A DNA stretch of 64,000 nt from Profundibacter amoris (lineage in GTDB: Bacteria > Pseudomonadota > Alphaproteobacteria > Rhodobacterales > Rhodobacteraceae): contig NZ_CP032125.1 of assembly GCF_003544895.1 (NCBI RefSeq), positions 2,804,001 through 2,868,000 on the forward strand, read 5' to 3'. This document shows positions 1-7,989 of the stretch, piece by piece. The position numbers were made by a program, and so were the translations under genes. The notes beneath the pieces are model-generated. The model was not told the origin of the DNA, searched no databases, and saw only the letters and a program-made list of their open reading frames with translations. The number at the start of each line of letters is the position of its first letter. The stretch's first letter is position 1.

Positions 1-347
1 TCGCCTCGGGCGTGGTTGTGGCCGACTGGATATTCACCACCCCCGCCGGATTTATCCAACCGCTCACCGGCTACCTGCTGATCCTGCAACAAGGGTATGA
101 CTGGAACGAACCATGGCTGCTGCTGACCTATGCCCTCTACACACTGGCCTTTATCTGCTGGGCGCCCGTCGTTCACCTGCAAATCAAAATACGCGATCTG
201 GCCGGAACGGCATTGGCCAACAACACCCCCCTACCGGATCAGGCCCGCAAATATTTCCGCCTGTGGTTTGTTTTGGGATGGCCCGCCTTTGCTGCCCTGA
301 TCTGGGTGTTCTGGCTGATGATCAACCGGCCCGACATTTCTCTATAA
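1..347 (+). CDS. DUF2269-like integral membrane protein, 3' part
   Basis: The reading frame is already open at base 3 and runs to a TAA at 345-347, so the gene begins upstream of the window. About 114 residues are visible, with three strongly hydrophobic segments separated by short charged loops, and a final short tail after a Trp-rich membrane segment. The pattern resembles the predicted integral membrane family DUF2269, whose function is not established. The GTG at 12 could be read as a start, but the open frame before it argues for a truncated longer protein. I infer a small inner membrane protein; the family call is from general resemblance only. Confidence 0.6.
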   Translation, partial: ASGVVVADWIFTTPAGFIQPLTGYLLILQQGYDWNEPWLLLTYALYTLAFICWAPVVHLQIKIRDLAGTALANNTPLPDQARKYFRLWFVLGWPAFAALIWVFWLMINRPDISL

Positions 348-400
348 CGCTCGAACTTAGCGGAGCGGGGCTTGTCCCTGCGCCTCAATAGCACAATCAC

Positions 401-419
401 CTGACCGGTCTACGGTCAG
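401..419 (+). terminator. Weak hairpin after the membrane protein gene
   Basis: A 7 bp stem (CTGACCG / CGGTCAG) with a 5 base loop is followed by TATTATT. It lies 54 bases after the stop of the upstream + gene and before the tRNA-Ser 3' end on the other strand. The T-rich tail is poor, so termination is a guess. Confidence 0.3.
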
Positions 420-437
420 TATTATTAAGATGTAAGG

Positions 438-527
438 TGGCGGAGACGAAGGGATTCGAACCCTCGAGACGATTCCTCGCCTACTCCCTTAGCAGGGGAG
501 CGCCTTCGACCACTCGGCCACGTCTCC
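438..527 (-). tRNA. tRNA-Ser(GCU)
   Basis: On the minus strand the 7 bp acceptor arm GGAGACG pairs with CGTCTCC, followed by G and an encoded CCA. The anticodon arm is CTCCC-CTGCTAA-GGGAG, giving anticodon GCU for AGC/AGU codons. A long variable arm (type II tRNA) and a T arm with GGTTCGAATCC are visible. All of this fits tRNA-Ser. The gene is 90 bases including CCA. Confidence 0.95.
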
Positions 528-681
528 GCCGACGGGTTTAGCGGGGCTTAACGGTGGGGACAAGTGCAATATCGAACCCTTGGATATCTTTTTAGGGCTG
601 ATTGCATTCTTCAGGCCCTGCCTCACCAAGTTGGGCCTCGGGTTCCCAAATGGACAAGGGGCGCATAGGATTTCGGGAGAA

Positions 682-767
682 TGGTGCGGTTGAGAAGACT
701 CGAACTTCCACGGGTGTTACCCCACAGCGACCTCAACGCTGCGCGTCTACCATTCCGCCACAACCGC
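682..767 (-). tRNA. tRNA-Leu(GAG)
   Basis: On the minus strand the acceptor arm GCGGTTG pairs with CAACCGC and is followed by A and an encoded CCA. The anticodon arm is CAGCG-TTGAGGT-CGCTG, giving anticodon GAG for CUC/CUU codons. The extended variable arm and the T arm with GTTCGAGTC are those of a class II tRNA-Leu. It lies 154 bases from the tRNA-Ser gene on the same strand. No other gene is visible in the stretch between them. Confidence 0.94.
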
Positions 768-901
768 ATGTGATCTGGTAAGATGTGCGGCATATACCGA
801 AACGCCAGTGGGTTGTGAAGAGCAAAAGCGCGCATCGGCCCCTTTGACAAACCGGCCAGCCGGTGCCACAGACAAAGCATCGCATAATGACAGGTAAGCC
901 A

Positions 902-1552
902 ATGGTTGAATGGATCATCTCCTCCGGTCTGACGGATTATGATTTCGCGGTTTCCGAGATGGAAAAACGGGCGGATGCCATCGCCGCCGGTACCGCCGAC
1001 GAGGCAATCTGGCTGGTCGAGCACCCGCCCCTTTATACCGCCGGCACCAGCGCCAAACCTGCTGACCTGACCGATCCTGACCGCTTCCCCGTCTATACCT
1101 CCAAACGGGGCGGGCAGTATACCTATCACGGCCCGGGCCAGCGGGTGGCCTATGCCATGCTGGATGTTGGCAAACGGGGGCGCGATGTGCGCAAATTCGT
1201 GCAGCAGCTTGAGGATTGGGTGATCTGCACGCTGGAGCAGTTCAACGTCAAAGGCGAACGCCGCGAGGGGCGTGTCGGGGTCTGGGTTGTGCGGGATGAC
1301 AAGCCGCTGAATGCCGGCGGTTCACAGGCCGAGGACAAAATCGCCGCCATCGGGGTGCGTTTGCGCAAATGGGTCAGTTTTCACGGGATTTCGATCAATG
1401 TGGAACCGGATCTGGAGCATTACAACGGCATCGTGCCCTGCGGCATCACGCAATACGGGGTAACCAGTCTGGTTGACCTTGGTCGACCTGTGGGAATGGC
1501 CGATGTGGATGTTGCATTAAGGCACTGTTTCGGTAAGGTATTCGGAGATTAA
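902..1552 (+). CDS. lipB: Octanoyltransferase LipB
   Basis: LipB moves an octanoyl group from acyl carrier protein to lipoyl domains of 2-oxoacid dehydrogenases and GcvH, the first step of de novo lipoylation in the cytoplasm. The protein of about 216 residues carries the substrate-pocket motif [12 protein letters not shown] and, further on, the catalytic pair: a Lys in DKIAAIGVR and the Cys in NGIVPCGI. Three in-frame ATGs occur (863, 887, 902). I chose 902 because the protein then starts MVEWI, as is usual in relatives, and an AGG lies 7 bases upstream. No lipA is adjacent. The gene stands alone between tRNA genes and a cytochrome gene. Confidence 0.93.
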   Translation: MVEWIISSGLTDYDFAVSEMEKRADAIAAGTADEAIWLVEHPPLYTAGTSAKPADLTDPDRFPVYTSKRGGQYTYHGPGQRVAYAMLDVGKRGRDVRKFVQQLEDWVICTLEQFNVKGERREGRVGVWVVRDDKPLNAGGSQAEDKIAAIGVRLRKWVSFHGISINVEPDLEHYNGIVPCGITQYGVTSLVDLGRPVGMADVDVALRHCFGKVFGD

Positions 1553-1587
1553 GGCGATATACCCCGCCGGTACCATTGATCGCCTTT
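1551..1587 (+). terminator. Possible lipB terminator hairpin
   Basis: AAGGCGAT directly after the lipB stop pairs with ATCGCCTT about 20 bases later, followed by TCAATT. The loop is long and the T tract weak, so this is tentative. Confidence 0.3.
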
Positions 1588-1648
1588 CAATTCCCGTCAC
1601 AGACCTTATATTCACCAAGGGACGCGAATCTATCAGAACGAGGTAACT

Positions 1649-2086
1649 ATGAAACGTACACTTGCCATTCTTGCAGTTCTTGCTGCGGCATCTCCTGCAT
1701 TTGCCGAGGGCGATGTTGCCGCCGGTGAAAAGCTATTCAAGAAATGTAAAGCCTGCCACATGATCGTCAACGGCGACGATGTGATCTTCAAAGGCGGCAA
1801 AACCGGCCCGAACCTTTATGGTGTGATTGGCCGCGCTGCCGGCTCGCAAGAGGACTTCACCAAATACAGCGCCGGTCTGGTTGCATTGGGCGAGGCCGGT
1901 CTGGTCTGGGATGAAGAAAACTTTACCGCTTGGGTCACCAACCCCAAAGAATTCCTGAAAGCACACGATCAGCCCGCCAAAACCGGCATGTCGTTCAAGC
2001 TGAAACGCGGTGGCGAAGATGTTGCGGCCTATTTGGCCAGCCTTGCACCTGCACCGGAAGCAACCGAGGGTGAAGCCTCTAACTAA
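1649..2086 (+). CDS. Periplasmic class I cytochrome c (c2/c550 type)
   Basis: A Sec signal peptide of 19 residues ending in AFA is followed by the haem-binding motif C33-K-A-C36-H37 near the N-terminus, as in class I cytochromes c. The likely sixth ligand is Met114 in KTGMSFKL. Length (145 residues) and the insertion between haem motif and Met fit the long cytochrome c2/c550 type, which shuttles electrons from the bc1 complex to terminal oxidases. A good AACGAGGTAACT ribosome site precedes the ATG. The gene lies upstream of ctaD but is separated from it by a strong terminator, so the two are separate units. The exact name (cycA or other) cannot be settled from sequence alone. Confidence 0.88.
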   Translation: MKRTLAILAVLAAASPAFAEGDVAAGEKLFKKCKACHMIVNGDDVIFKGGKTGPNLYGVIGRAAGSQEDFTKYSAGLVALGEAGLVWDEENFTAWVTNPKEFLKAHDQPAKTGMSFKLKRGGEDVAAYLASLAPAPEATEGEASN

Positions 2087-2114
2087 GTAGCATCCCGCTT
2101 GATGCAAATCATAT

Positions 2115-2155
2115 AAAAGCCGCGGATAAGGGTTCTCCTTTTTCGCGGCTTTTTC
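2115..2155 (+). terminator. Rho-independent terminator of the cytochrome c gene
   Basis: The stem AAAGCCGCG / CGCGGCTTT is followed by TTTTCT on the + strand, 30 bases after the cytochrome stop. It separates this gene from ctaD. Confidence 0.85.
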
Positions 2156-2228
2156 TATGGGCACCACATTTGCGCGGCCAATTTACCCCTGTTTGACGGC
2201 CCCGTCACCGGCCCCCTGTAACGTTTTA

Positions 2229-2242
2229 TTGATCTACATCAA
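2229..2242. promoter_or_regulatory. FNR/FnrL box upstream of ctaD
   Basis: TTGATCTACATCAA is a perfect match to the FNR consensus TTGAT-N4-ATCAA. It is centred about 92 bases upstream of the ctaD ATG at 2328. The same window encodes an FnrL-type protein at 29.9-30.6 kb. Whether it activates or represses here depends on the promoter position, which I cannot place. Confidence 0.8.
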
Positions 2243-2327
2243 TTTTCCCCCTACAAAGGCATAAGAAACGCGACGTGGAATGGTAACTTTTCACGAATTA
2301 TACAATATAAGAACAGGGAGTACGTTC

Positions 2328-4001
2328 ATGGCGGACGCAGCTATCCACGGCCATGATGAACATGCCAAAAAGGGTTTCTTTACCCGTTGGTTCATGTCCA
2401 CAAACCACAAAGACATCGGAATTCTTTACCTTTTTACCGCTGGCGCAGTCGGGTTTATCTCGGTTTTGTTCACGGTTTACATGCGGCTCGAGCTTATGGA
2501 GCCGGGCGTGCAATACATGTGCCTTGAGGGTGCGCGTTTCATTGCCGATTCCACACAGGAATGCACACCCAACGGGCACCTCTGGAATGTGATGATCACC
2601 TACCACGGTGTTTTGATGATGTTCTTTGTCGTCATTCCGGCGCTTTTCGGCGGCTTTGGCAACTATTTCATGCCATTGCACATCGGCGCACCCGATATGG
2701 CGTTCCCGCGCATGAACAACCTTTCGTTCTGGATGTATGTGGCGGGGGTAACGCTGGGGGTGGCTTCAATGCTTGCGCCCGGGGGCAACGGGCAATCCGG
2801 CTCTGGTGTGGGCTGGGTCCTGTACCCGCCGCTATCCACATCGGAAACAGGTATCTCGATGGATCTGGCGATCTTTGCTGTTCATCTGTCCGGCGCCTCA
2901 TCCATCCTTGGGGCGATCAACATGATCACAACCTTCCTGAACATGCGCACACCGGGGATGACCCTGCACAAGGTGCCGCTGTTTGCCTGGTCGATCTTTA
3001 TCACCGCATGGCTGATTCTGCTGTCGCTGCCGGTTCTGGCGGGTGGCATCACCATGCTGCTGACCGATCGCAATTTCGGCACAACCTTCTTTGATCCTGC
3101 CGGTGGCGGTGATCCGATCCTCTATCAGCATATCCTGTGGTTCTTTGGGCACCCCGAAGTCTACATGATCATTCTGCCGGGGTTCGGCATCATCAGCCAC
3201 GTCATCGCCACCTTCTCGCGCAAACCGATCTTTGGCTATCTGCCGATGGTTTACGCGCTGGTGGCCATCGGCGTGCTGGGCTTTGTTGTCTGGGCGCACC
3301 ACATGTACACCGTCGGGATGAGCCTGTCGCAGCAAAGCTATTTCATGCTGGCGACAATGGTCATTGCGGTGCCGACAGGGATCAAGATCTTCAGCTGGAT
3401 CGCGACCATGTGGAAAGGCTCGGTCAGTTTTGAAACCCCGATGCTGTTTGCCATGGGCTTCTTGTTTCTGTTCACTGTTGGTGGCGTTACCGGCGTTGTC
3501 CTTAGCCAACCGGGTCTGGATCGCGCCTATCACGATACCTATTACGTCGTGGCGCACTTCCATTATGTGATGTCGCTGGGGGCCGCATTCGCGATCTTTG
3601 CCGGTGTCTATTTCTGGATCGGAAAAATGTCGGGCCGCCAGTATCCGGAATGGGCAGGCAAGCTGCATTTCTGGATGTTCTTCATCGGCACCAACCTGAC
3701 ATTCTTCCCGCAACACTTCCTGGGGCGTCAGGGCATGCCGCGCCGCTATATCGACTACCCCGAGGCCTTTGCCTACTGGAACTATATTTCGTCGTGGGGC
3801 GCCTTCCTGTCGTTCGCGTCGTTTGTGTTCTTCATCGGCATTGTGTTCTACACGCTGCTGGCGGGCAAACGGGTGACGGAGAAGAACTACTGGAACGAAT
3901 ATGCCGACACATTGGAGTGGACATTGCCCACACCACCGCCGGAACATACGTTCGAGATTCTTGCCAAGCAGGAAGAATGGGACAAAAGCCACAACCACTA
4001 A
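2328..4001 (+). CDS. ctaD: aa3-type cytochrome c oxidase subunit I
   Basis: This is the catalytic subunit of the haem-copper oxidase that reduces O2 to water and pumps protons in the inner membrane. Of its 557 residues, the diagnostic parts are GHPEVY near residue 275 (CuB histidine, the cross-linked Tyr and the proton-channel Glu), WAHHMY near 324 (two further CuB histidines) and HFHYV near 410 (haem a3 and haem a ligands). Twelve hydrophobic segments are expected and the protein is correspondingly hydrophobic. The start at 2328 has a GGGAG ribosome site; an upstream in-frame ATG at 2280 lies in leader sequence. Subunits II and III and assembly genes are absent nearby, as is common in Rhodobacteraceae where ctaD stands alone. 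Confidence 0.97.
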   Translation: MADAAIHGHDEHAKKGFFTRWFMSTNHKDIGILYLFTAGAVGFISVLFTVYMRLELMEPGVQYMCLEGARFIADSTQECTPNGHLWNVMITYHGVLMMFFVVIPALFGGFGNYFMPLHIGAPDMAFPRMNNLSFWMYVAGVTLGVASMLAPGGNGQSGSGVGWVLYPPLSTSETGISMDLAIFAVHLSGASSILGAINMITTFLNMRTPGMTLHKVPLFAWSIFITAWLILLSLPVLAGGITMLLTDRNFGTTFFDPAGGGDPILYQHILWFFGHPEVYMIILPGFGIISHVIATFSRKPIFGYLPMVYALVAIGVLGFVVWAHHMYTVGMSLSQQSYFMLATMVIAVPTGIKIFSWIATMWKGSVSFETPMLFAMGFLFLFTVGGVTGVVLSQPGLDRAYHDTYYVVAHFHYVMSLGAAFAIFAGVYFWIGKMSGRQYPEWAGKLHFWMFFIGTNLTFFPQHFLGRQGMPRRYIDYPEAFAYWNYISSWGAFLSFASFVFFIGIVFYTLLAGKRVTEKNYWNEYADTLEWTLPTPPPEHTFEILAKQEEWDKSHNH

Positions 4002-4013
4002 GGGGACGGCGCA

Positions 4014-4556
4014 TTGCCCTACGAGTGGCAGATAAAACCCGATCAGGAGGCCTCGGAGAAATTCGGGGCCTCTTGCTTTGCCCATGCGACCGGCAAACCC
4101 TATGGCCAACTGCTGCTATGGCCCTACCGGTCCCTGCCCCCGCGCGGGTTTGTCTGGTTCATCGGCATCACCGCTGCATTGATCAGCATCCCCTTGCTGG
4201 CCTTTCTGGGCACCCGTCACCTGTGGATCATGTTGCCTTTTCTGGCAGCCGCAGTGGCGGCCATTTGGTATTTCCTGATGCGCAGCTACAAGGACGGGAT
4301 GATCCTTGAAACCCTGACCATCTGGTCCGACCATATGGAACTGATGCGCCAGAACCCGCGTGGCAAACCGCAACACTGGTCGGCCAATCCTTACTGGGTC
4401 AGCGTGAATATGCGCCCGAAATCCGGCCCTGTTGACAGCTACCTGACCCTGCGTGGCGGTGACCGGGAAGTCGAGATCGGGGCGTTCCTGGCTGTGGACG
4501 AGCGCAAGGCACTGATCGGCGAATTACAGAGCGTATTGGCCAAATTGCCAAAATAA
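4014..4556 (+). CDS. DUF2244 membrane protein
   Basis: This 180 residue protein has two adjacent membrane segments (about residues 45-90) followed by a cytoplasmic C-terminal domain with a W-SANPYWVSV motif, the layout of the DUF2244 family. These genes often follow ctaD in alphaproteobacteria; a role in oxidase biogenesis is suspected from context only. The start is TTG, 12 bases after the ctaD stop, with AAGGGGA spaced 6 bases before it, so it is probably co-transcribed and translated after ctaD. No ATG lies early enough to replace it without cutting conserved sequence. Confidence 0.8.
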   Translation: MPYEWQIKPDQEASEKFGASCFAHATGKPYGQLLLWPYRSLPPRGFVWFIGITAALISIPLLAFLGTRHLWIMLPFLAAAVAAIWYFLMRSYKDGMILETLTIWSDHMELMRQNPRGKPQHWSANPYWVSVNMRPKSGPVDSYLTLRGGDREVEIGAFLAVDERKALIGELQSVLAKLPK

Positions 4557-4599
4557 ACTATAGTGTAAATATTCTGTTAAATATTTACGAGGTTATTCA

Positions 4600-5001
4600 A
4601 TGCGCATTCTATTATCGACATTTGCCATCGCCACCACATTTGCCCTGTCCGCCCCTGCCGCCCATGCGTTCGAAATCGGGTTTGACTGGAAGGGACTAAA
4701 GCTGTGTACCAGCGGCAATCCGAACCGCGTCGCCAACCCGCGTTTTGTTTTGAAAGACGTCCCCGCCGGTACCCAGTATATCCGTTTCAAGCTGACCGAC
4801 CGCGATGTGCCGGGGTATAACCACGGTGGCGGTGTGGTGAAATACACCGGCCAGCAGGTGATCGAACCCGGGGCGTTCAAATACAAATCCCCCTGCCCGC
4901 CCAGCGGTCGCCATACATATGAATGGCGCGCCACAGCCCAGACCCGCAAGAATGGCGGGCGGATCGAAGTGGCCAAAGCCAGACGCAAATATCCGGAATA
5001 G
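4600..5001 (+). CDS. Secreted PEBP/YbhB-like protein
   Basis: A Sec signal peptide of about 23 residues ending in AHA is followed by about 110 residues. Two segments recall the phosphatidylethanolamine-binding (YbhB/YbcL) fold: LTDRDVPGYNHGGG, at the place of the DPDAP/H ligand loop, and PCPPSGRHTYEW, close to the PCPP-G-H-Y signature. Two Cys remain in the mature protein (CTSGN and PCPPSG) and could form a disulphide. The function of bacterial PEBP proteins is unclear. The gene is preceded by an AT-rich stretch with TACGAGGTTATTCA as ribosome site. It sits alone between the DUF2244 gene and the sugar kinase. Confidence 0.55.
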   Translation: MRILLSTFAIATTFALSAPAAHAFEIGFDWKGLKLCTSGNPNRVANPRFVLKDVPAGTQYIRFKLTDRDVPGYNHGGGVVKYTGQQVIEPGAFKYKSPCPPSGRHTYEWRATAQTRKNGGRIEVAKARRKYPE

Positions 5002-5094
5002 CCGGCCATCTGCGCGCCTGTGGCCTGTTGCCAATCCAGGCAAAATCTGGGACGCTGATCGCGCCCCGGAACCGCATGTCAAAGGCGCCGCAAA

Positions 5095-6045
5095 ATGTCC
5101 GATATCCTGACCATCACCCTGAACCCCACGGTTGATTTTTCGACTTCGGCCAAACGGGTGCGACCGGATCGTAAAACCCGCTGCGAAGCGGCAATGCGCG
5201 ATCCCGGCGGTGGCGGGGTAAACGTGGCCCGCGCCATCCATATTCTGGGCGGTGATGCCTGCGCCTTTGCCGCCGTCGGCGGGCATATGGGGCAGATATT
5301 ACTCAGTCTGCTGGGGCGCGAGGGGGTGCAGGTGCATCCCTTCGATATCCCCGGCGAAACCCGTCAGAGCATGGCCGTGACCGAACGGCGCACAGGCCAG
5401 CAATACCGTTTTGTGATGCCCGGCCCGATCTGGGACGCGGCACTGGTGAAAAGCGTTCTGGCAGAGATTCACAAGACCGTCCCGAAAGATGGATATGTGG
5501 TGCTAAGCGGCAGCAACCCGCCCGGTGTGCCCGATGATTTCCCCGCCTTGCTGGAACGGCAAATTTACGGCACCGGCGCACGGTTGGTGGTGGATACATC
5601 CGGTCGGGCCTTGCGGCAAATGGTAACCGGTCCGGCGAACCCGCCCTACCTGCTGCGTATGGACAAGGCCGAGGCCGAGGAACTGGCCGGAGAAGCACTG
5701 GAAACCATTGTGGCGCTGGCCCAGTTCGCCACCCATCTGGTCAAACGTGGCGTGGCGCAGGTGATCGTCATGGCACTGGGGTCAAAGGGGTCTGTTCTGG
5801 CCACGGGCAATGAACGCTGGCACGCCGCCGCCGCCGACGTACCGGTGCGCAGCAAGGTTGGTGCCGGTGACAGTTTTGTCGGGGCGCTGGTGCTGGCCCT
5901 GTCGCGCGGAGAAGCCCCGCCGCAGGCCTTGCAAAAAGGGGCCGCCGCCGCCAGCGCGGCCGTAATGACCGATGCCACCCGCCTGTGCCCGCGTGCCGAG
6001 GCCAATGCGCTGGTGGCCCAATGCCCGCTTGCGCAGCTAGAGTAG
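5095..6045 (+). CDS. PfkB-family sugar-phosphate kinase (1-phosphofructokinase / Pfk-2 type)
   Basis: The 316 residue protein has the PfkB architecture: N-terminal LTLNPTVDF, the GGGGVNVARAI glycine-rich substrate signature near residue 40, and the C-terminal VGAGDSFVGA motif with catalytic Asp near 259 that holds the anion hole. TITLNPTVD and NVARA are shared by fructose-1-phosphate kinase, tagatose-6-phosphate kinase and E. coli Pfk-2. No PTS or fructose operon genes are adjacent, so the substrate is open; a Pfk-2 type 6-phosphofructokinase is plausible. The ATG at 5095 overlaps the end of a GC-rich stretch and has no strong Shine-Dalgarno. Confidence 0.82.
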   Translation: MSDILTITLNPTVDFSTSAKRVRPDRKTRCEAAMRDPGGGGVNVARAIHILGGDACAFAAVGGHMGQILLSLLGREGVQVHPFDIPGETRQSMAVTERRTGQQYRFVMPGPIWDAALVKSVLAEIHKTVPKDGYVVLSGSNPPGVPDDFPALLERQIYGTGARLVVDTSGRALRQMVTGPANPPYLLRMDKAEAEELAGEALETIVALAQFATHLVKRGVAQVIVMALGSKGSVLATGNERWHAAAADVPVRSKVGAGDSFVGALVLALSRGEAPPQALQKGAAAASAAVMTDATRLCPRAEANALVAQCPLAQLE

Positions 6046-6178
6046 CGCAATCAGGCCACACCCTGTTTCTGGGTGATTGAAATTCGGAACCACTTCGGGC
6101 ATATTGGCAAAAAACGAGCAATAGGCGGGATGATATCCGGATGAACCGGAGCGCCCGCATAGGCAAGAGGCAAAGACA

Positions 6179-6493
6179 ATGAAGACCATCGCATTTGCGG
6201 CGCTGATCGCCGTTTTCACCCTGTCCGCAACCGCCCCTGCGGCCGTGGCGGCAGGAAAAATCCACCGCGCCTGTATGAAATCCGACCGCCCCAGTGCCTC
6301 GCGCCAGATGTGCCGCTGCATTCAGGATGCTGCGGACCAGGTATTGAGCAACCGTGATCAGGCACTGGCCGCCAAATTCTTCAAAGATCCGCAGATGGCT
6401 CAGGACGTGCGCCAGGCCGACAATTCGCGCAAGGAAGCCTTCTGGAAACGGTATAAGGATTTTGGCGCAATCGCCCAGGCGTATTGCCAGTAA
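6179..6493 (+). CDS. Small secreted four-cysteine protein, unknown function
   Basis: I do not recognise a characterised family. A signal peptide of about 25 residues ends in AVAA; the mature part of about 79 residues contains four Cys (RACMK, QMCRCIQ and the penultimate residue), suggesting two disulphides in the periplasm. The region between is helical and charged (Arg, Lys, Asp rich). The ATG has AGGCAAAGACA upstream. The gene lies on its own, convergent with the phosphatase gene that follows on the other strand. Confidence 0.65.
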   Translation: MKTIAFAALIAVFTLSATAPAAVAAGKIHRACMKSDRPSASRQMCRCIQDAADQVLSNRDQALAAKFFKDPQMAQDVRQADNSRKEAFWKRYKDFGAIAQAYCQ

Positions 6494-6548
6494 GGGTTTG
6501 ACGCGAACGGTGGGCGAACCTGCGGCTTTGCCACAGAACCAGCCCACC

Positions 6549-6992
6549 CTACAGGGTTGCGATCAGGCCGAGGCTTGCTTCTTCGATCAATGTCAACGAT
6601 CCTTCAAAATCGCGCGTATAATAAGGGTCCGGCACATGGTCGGCACCGGCTTTGGGCGCGTAATCGGTGAACAGGCGCACGAGTGTTTTGTTGCCAGCAG
6701 GACGCAGGCTTTCTATATCCGCGATGTTTTCGCCGTCCATACCGATGATCAGGTCAAAAGCGTCAAAATCCCCCGAATGGAACTGCCGCGCGCGCAAGCC
6801 TGACAAATCATACCCCCATTGCAATGCAGCATCCTGCATCGGACCATAGGGCGCTTTGCCGACATACCAGCCGCCGGTGCCTGCGCTGTCAATTTCCAGA
6901 TCCAGCCCGGCCTTTTGGCTAAGTGTTCGAAACACCCCTTCGGCCGAAGGCGAGCGGCAGATGTTGCCAAGGCAAACAAACAGTATCCGCAT
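6549..6992 (-). CDS. Low-molecular-weight protein tyrosine phosphatase
   Basis: The P-loop C7-LGNIC-R13-S at the N-terminus is the CX5R(S/T) catalytic signature, and the general acid is Asp122 in the DPYY motif. Length (147 residues) is standard for cytoplasmic LMW-PTPases, which dephosphorylate tyrosine on proteins; an arsenate reductase role is less likely without ars neighbours. An in-frame ATG at 7031 would place 13 extra residues inside the terminator hairpin of the upstream gene, so the start at 6992 (MRILFV) is preferred. It is transcribed separately from the copper genes upstream. Confidence 0.9.
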   Translation of the reverse strand: MRILFVCLGNICRSPSAEGVFRTLSQKAGLDLEIDSAGTGGWYVGKAPYGPMQDAALQWGYDLSGLRARQFHSGDFDAFDLIIGMDGENIADIESLRPAGNKTLVRLFTDYAPKAGADHVPDPYYTRDFEGSLTLIEEASLGLIATL

Positions 6993-7010
6993 AATCAAAC
7001 ATCCTTTTGC

Positions 7011-7045
7011 AAAAAGCCCCGCGTTCAACACATGAACGCGGGGCT
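7011..7045 (-). terminator. Terminator of the PCuAC gene
   Basis: On the minus strand AGCCCCGCGTTC pairs with GAACGCGGGGCT across a 7 base loop, followed by TTTT. It lies 23 bases past the copper chaperone stop and just ahead of the phosphatase start. Confidence 0.88.
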
Positions 7046-7067
7046 GATATTTGCCAAAGCACCGGAC

Positions 7068-7565
7068 CTAGTCGCTGGTGCCGTTCGACATATCCATGTC
7101 GTGTTTCATCGTCATGCCGCCTTCGGGCATGCGTTTCAGGTCAACCGGAATTTCGACGGTCATGTCACCGGCGTTTTCAAACGTCAGGGTAACCGTGACC
7201 ATATCGCCCTGGTTCAAAGGCCGGTTCAGCCCCATAAACATCAAATGGTCCCCGCCTCGCTGCAAGGCGTGCATACTGTGGGCCGCAACCGGAAAGCCGC
7301 CTTCGACCTTGCGCATCTGCATTACGCCATCGTCGGTTTTGATATGGGTATGCGTTTCAACCCGTTTCGCAATATCGGAAGTTGCGCCAACCAATGTGTC
7401 ATCCTGATCGGTATCATTCATGATCACCAGAAAGGCCGCGCCGGTTTTTGCATTGGGGCCGGATGACCGGATATAGACATCCTTGATCATGATACCGTCA
7501 GCAAAGGCCGGCAGGGCAAGAATAATTGCCGTGGCCGAAGCCAGAATAGTTTTTGTGAAAGACAT
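7068..7565 (-). CDS. Periplasmic copper chaperone PCu(A)C
   Basis: A signal peptide (22 residues, ending PAFA) precedes a PCu(A)C domain. The copper ligands are visible in the order H-x-H (ETHTH), then M-x-M-x-K-V, then H-S-M-H and H-L-M-F-M, the Met/His set that binds Cu(I). Members deliver copper to the CuA site of aa3 oxidase or to cbb3 oxidase assembly, both encoded in this window. An unusual His/Met-rich tail (MTMKHDMDM) adds potential copper ligands. The ATG has AAGGAGAC 6 bases upstream. The gene is followed by a strong terminator and preceded on the same strand by a small membrane gene that may share its transcript. Confidence 0.9.
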   Translation of the reverse strand: MSFTKTILASATAIILALPAFADGIMIKDVYIRSSGPNAKTGAAFLVIMNDTDQDDTLVGATSDIAKRVETHTHIKTDDGVMQMRKVEGGFPVAAHSMHALQRGGDHLMFMGLNRPLNQGDMVTVTLTFENAGDMTVEIPVDLKRMPEGGMTMKHDMDMSNGTSD

Positions 7566-7605
7566 GCGCGTCTCCTTGGATGTTATTTTTGAAGCTGGCT
7601 AGATT

Positions 7606-7947
7606 TCAAATATCCAAAGGTGGACCACGCGCCGCAGGAGACGGGGCTTCCTGAGGCAGGATAACAGTATCTGCAGGCAACGCGAGGCGCCACACCATCA
7701 CGCTAGGCAAAACCGGCACAATCGGGGTCGTGAACGCGGCCGCAAAGATCGAAACACCATCAGGACAGAGATGGGTTTTCTTTATCGGCTGTCCATCGGG
7801 ACCAATTGTGATGGTCGTCATGCCTACGCCGGTACAGATCACGATATCGGTGCCGATATCAGGGCTTTGCCCACGCGCCACGGCCATACTGATGCTGGTG
7901 ATCACCAGCGTCAGCGACAGAAAAAGGGCGTTGATCAGACGTAGCAT
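7606..7947 (-). CDS. Small DUF2946-like membrane/periplasmic protein
   Basis: This protein of 113 residues has a signal/anchor segment, then VICTG, an ITIGPDGQPIK stretch and HLCPDGV, the spacing of cysteines seen in DUF2946-type proteins, which are often found beside copper genes. A second hydrophobic segment and a proline-rich tail follow. It lies 40 bases upstream of the PCuAC gene on the same strand, so a shared copper-handling job is inferred. The start at 7947 is chosen over the ATG at 7983 because it begins the signal segment directly. Function is unproven. Confidence 0.6.
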   Translation of the reverse strand: MLRLINALFLSLTLVITSISMAVARGQSPDIGTDIVICTGVGMTTITIGPDGQPIKKTHLCPDGVSIFAAAFTTPIVPVLPSVMVWRLALPADTVILPQEAPSPAARGPPLDI

Positions 7948-7989
7948 AACCCTAGGATACCCGATCCGCCCCTTTGCTCGCAAGGGACA

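Noticed and set aside
2898-4109. A 403 codon open frame opposite ctaD
   Set aside because: It is an antisense shadow of a GC-rich membrane gene. No ribosome site or motif supports it.
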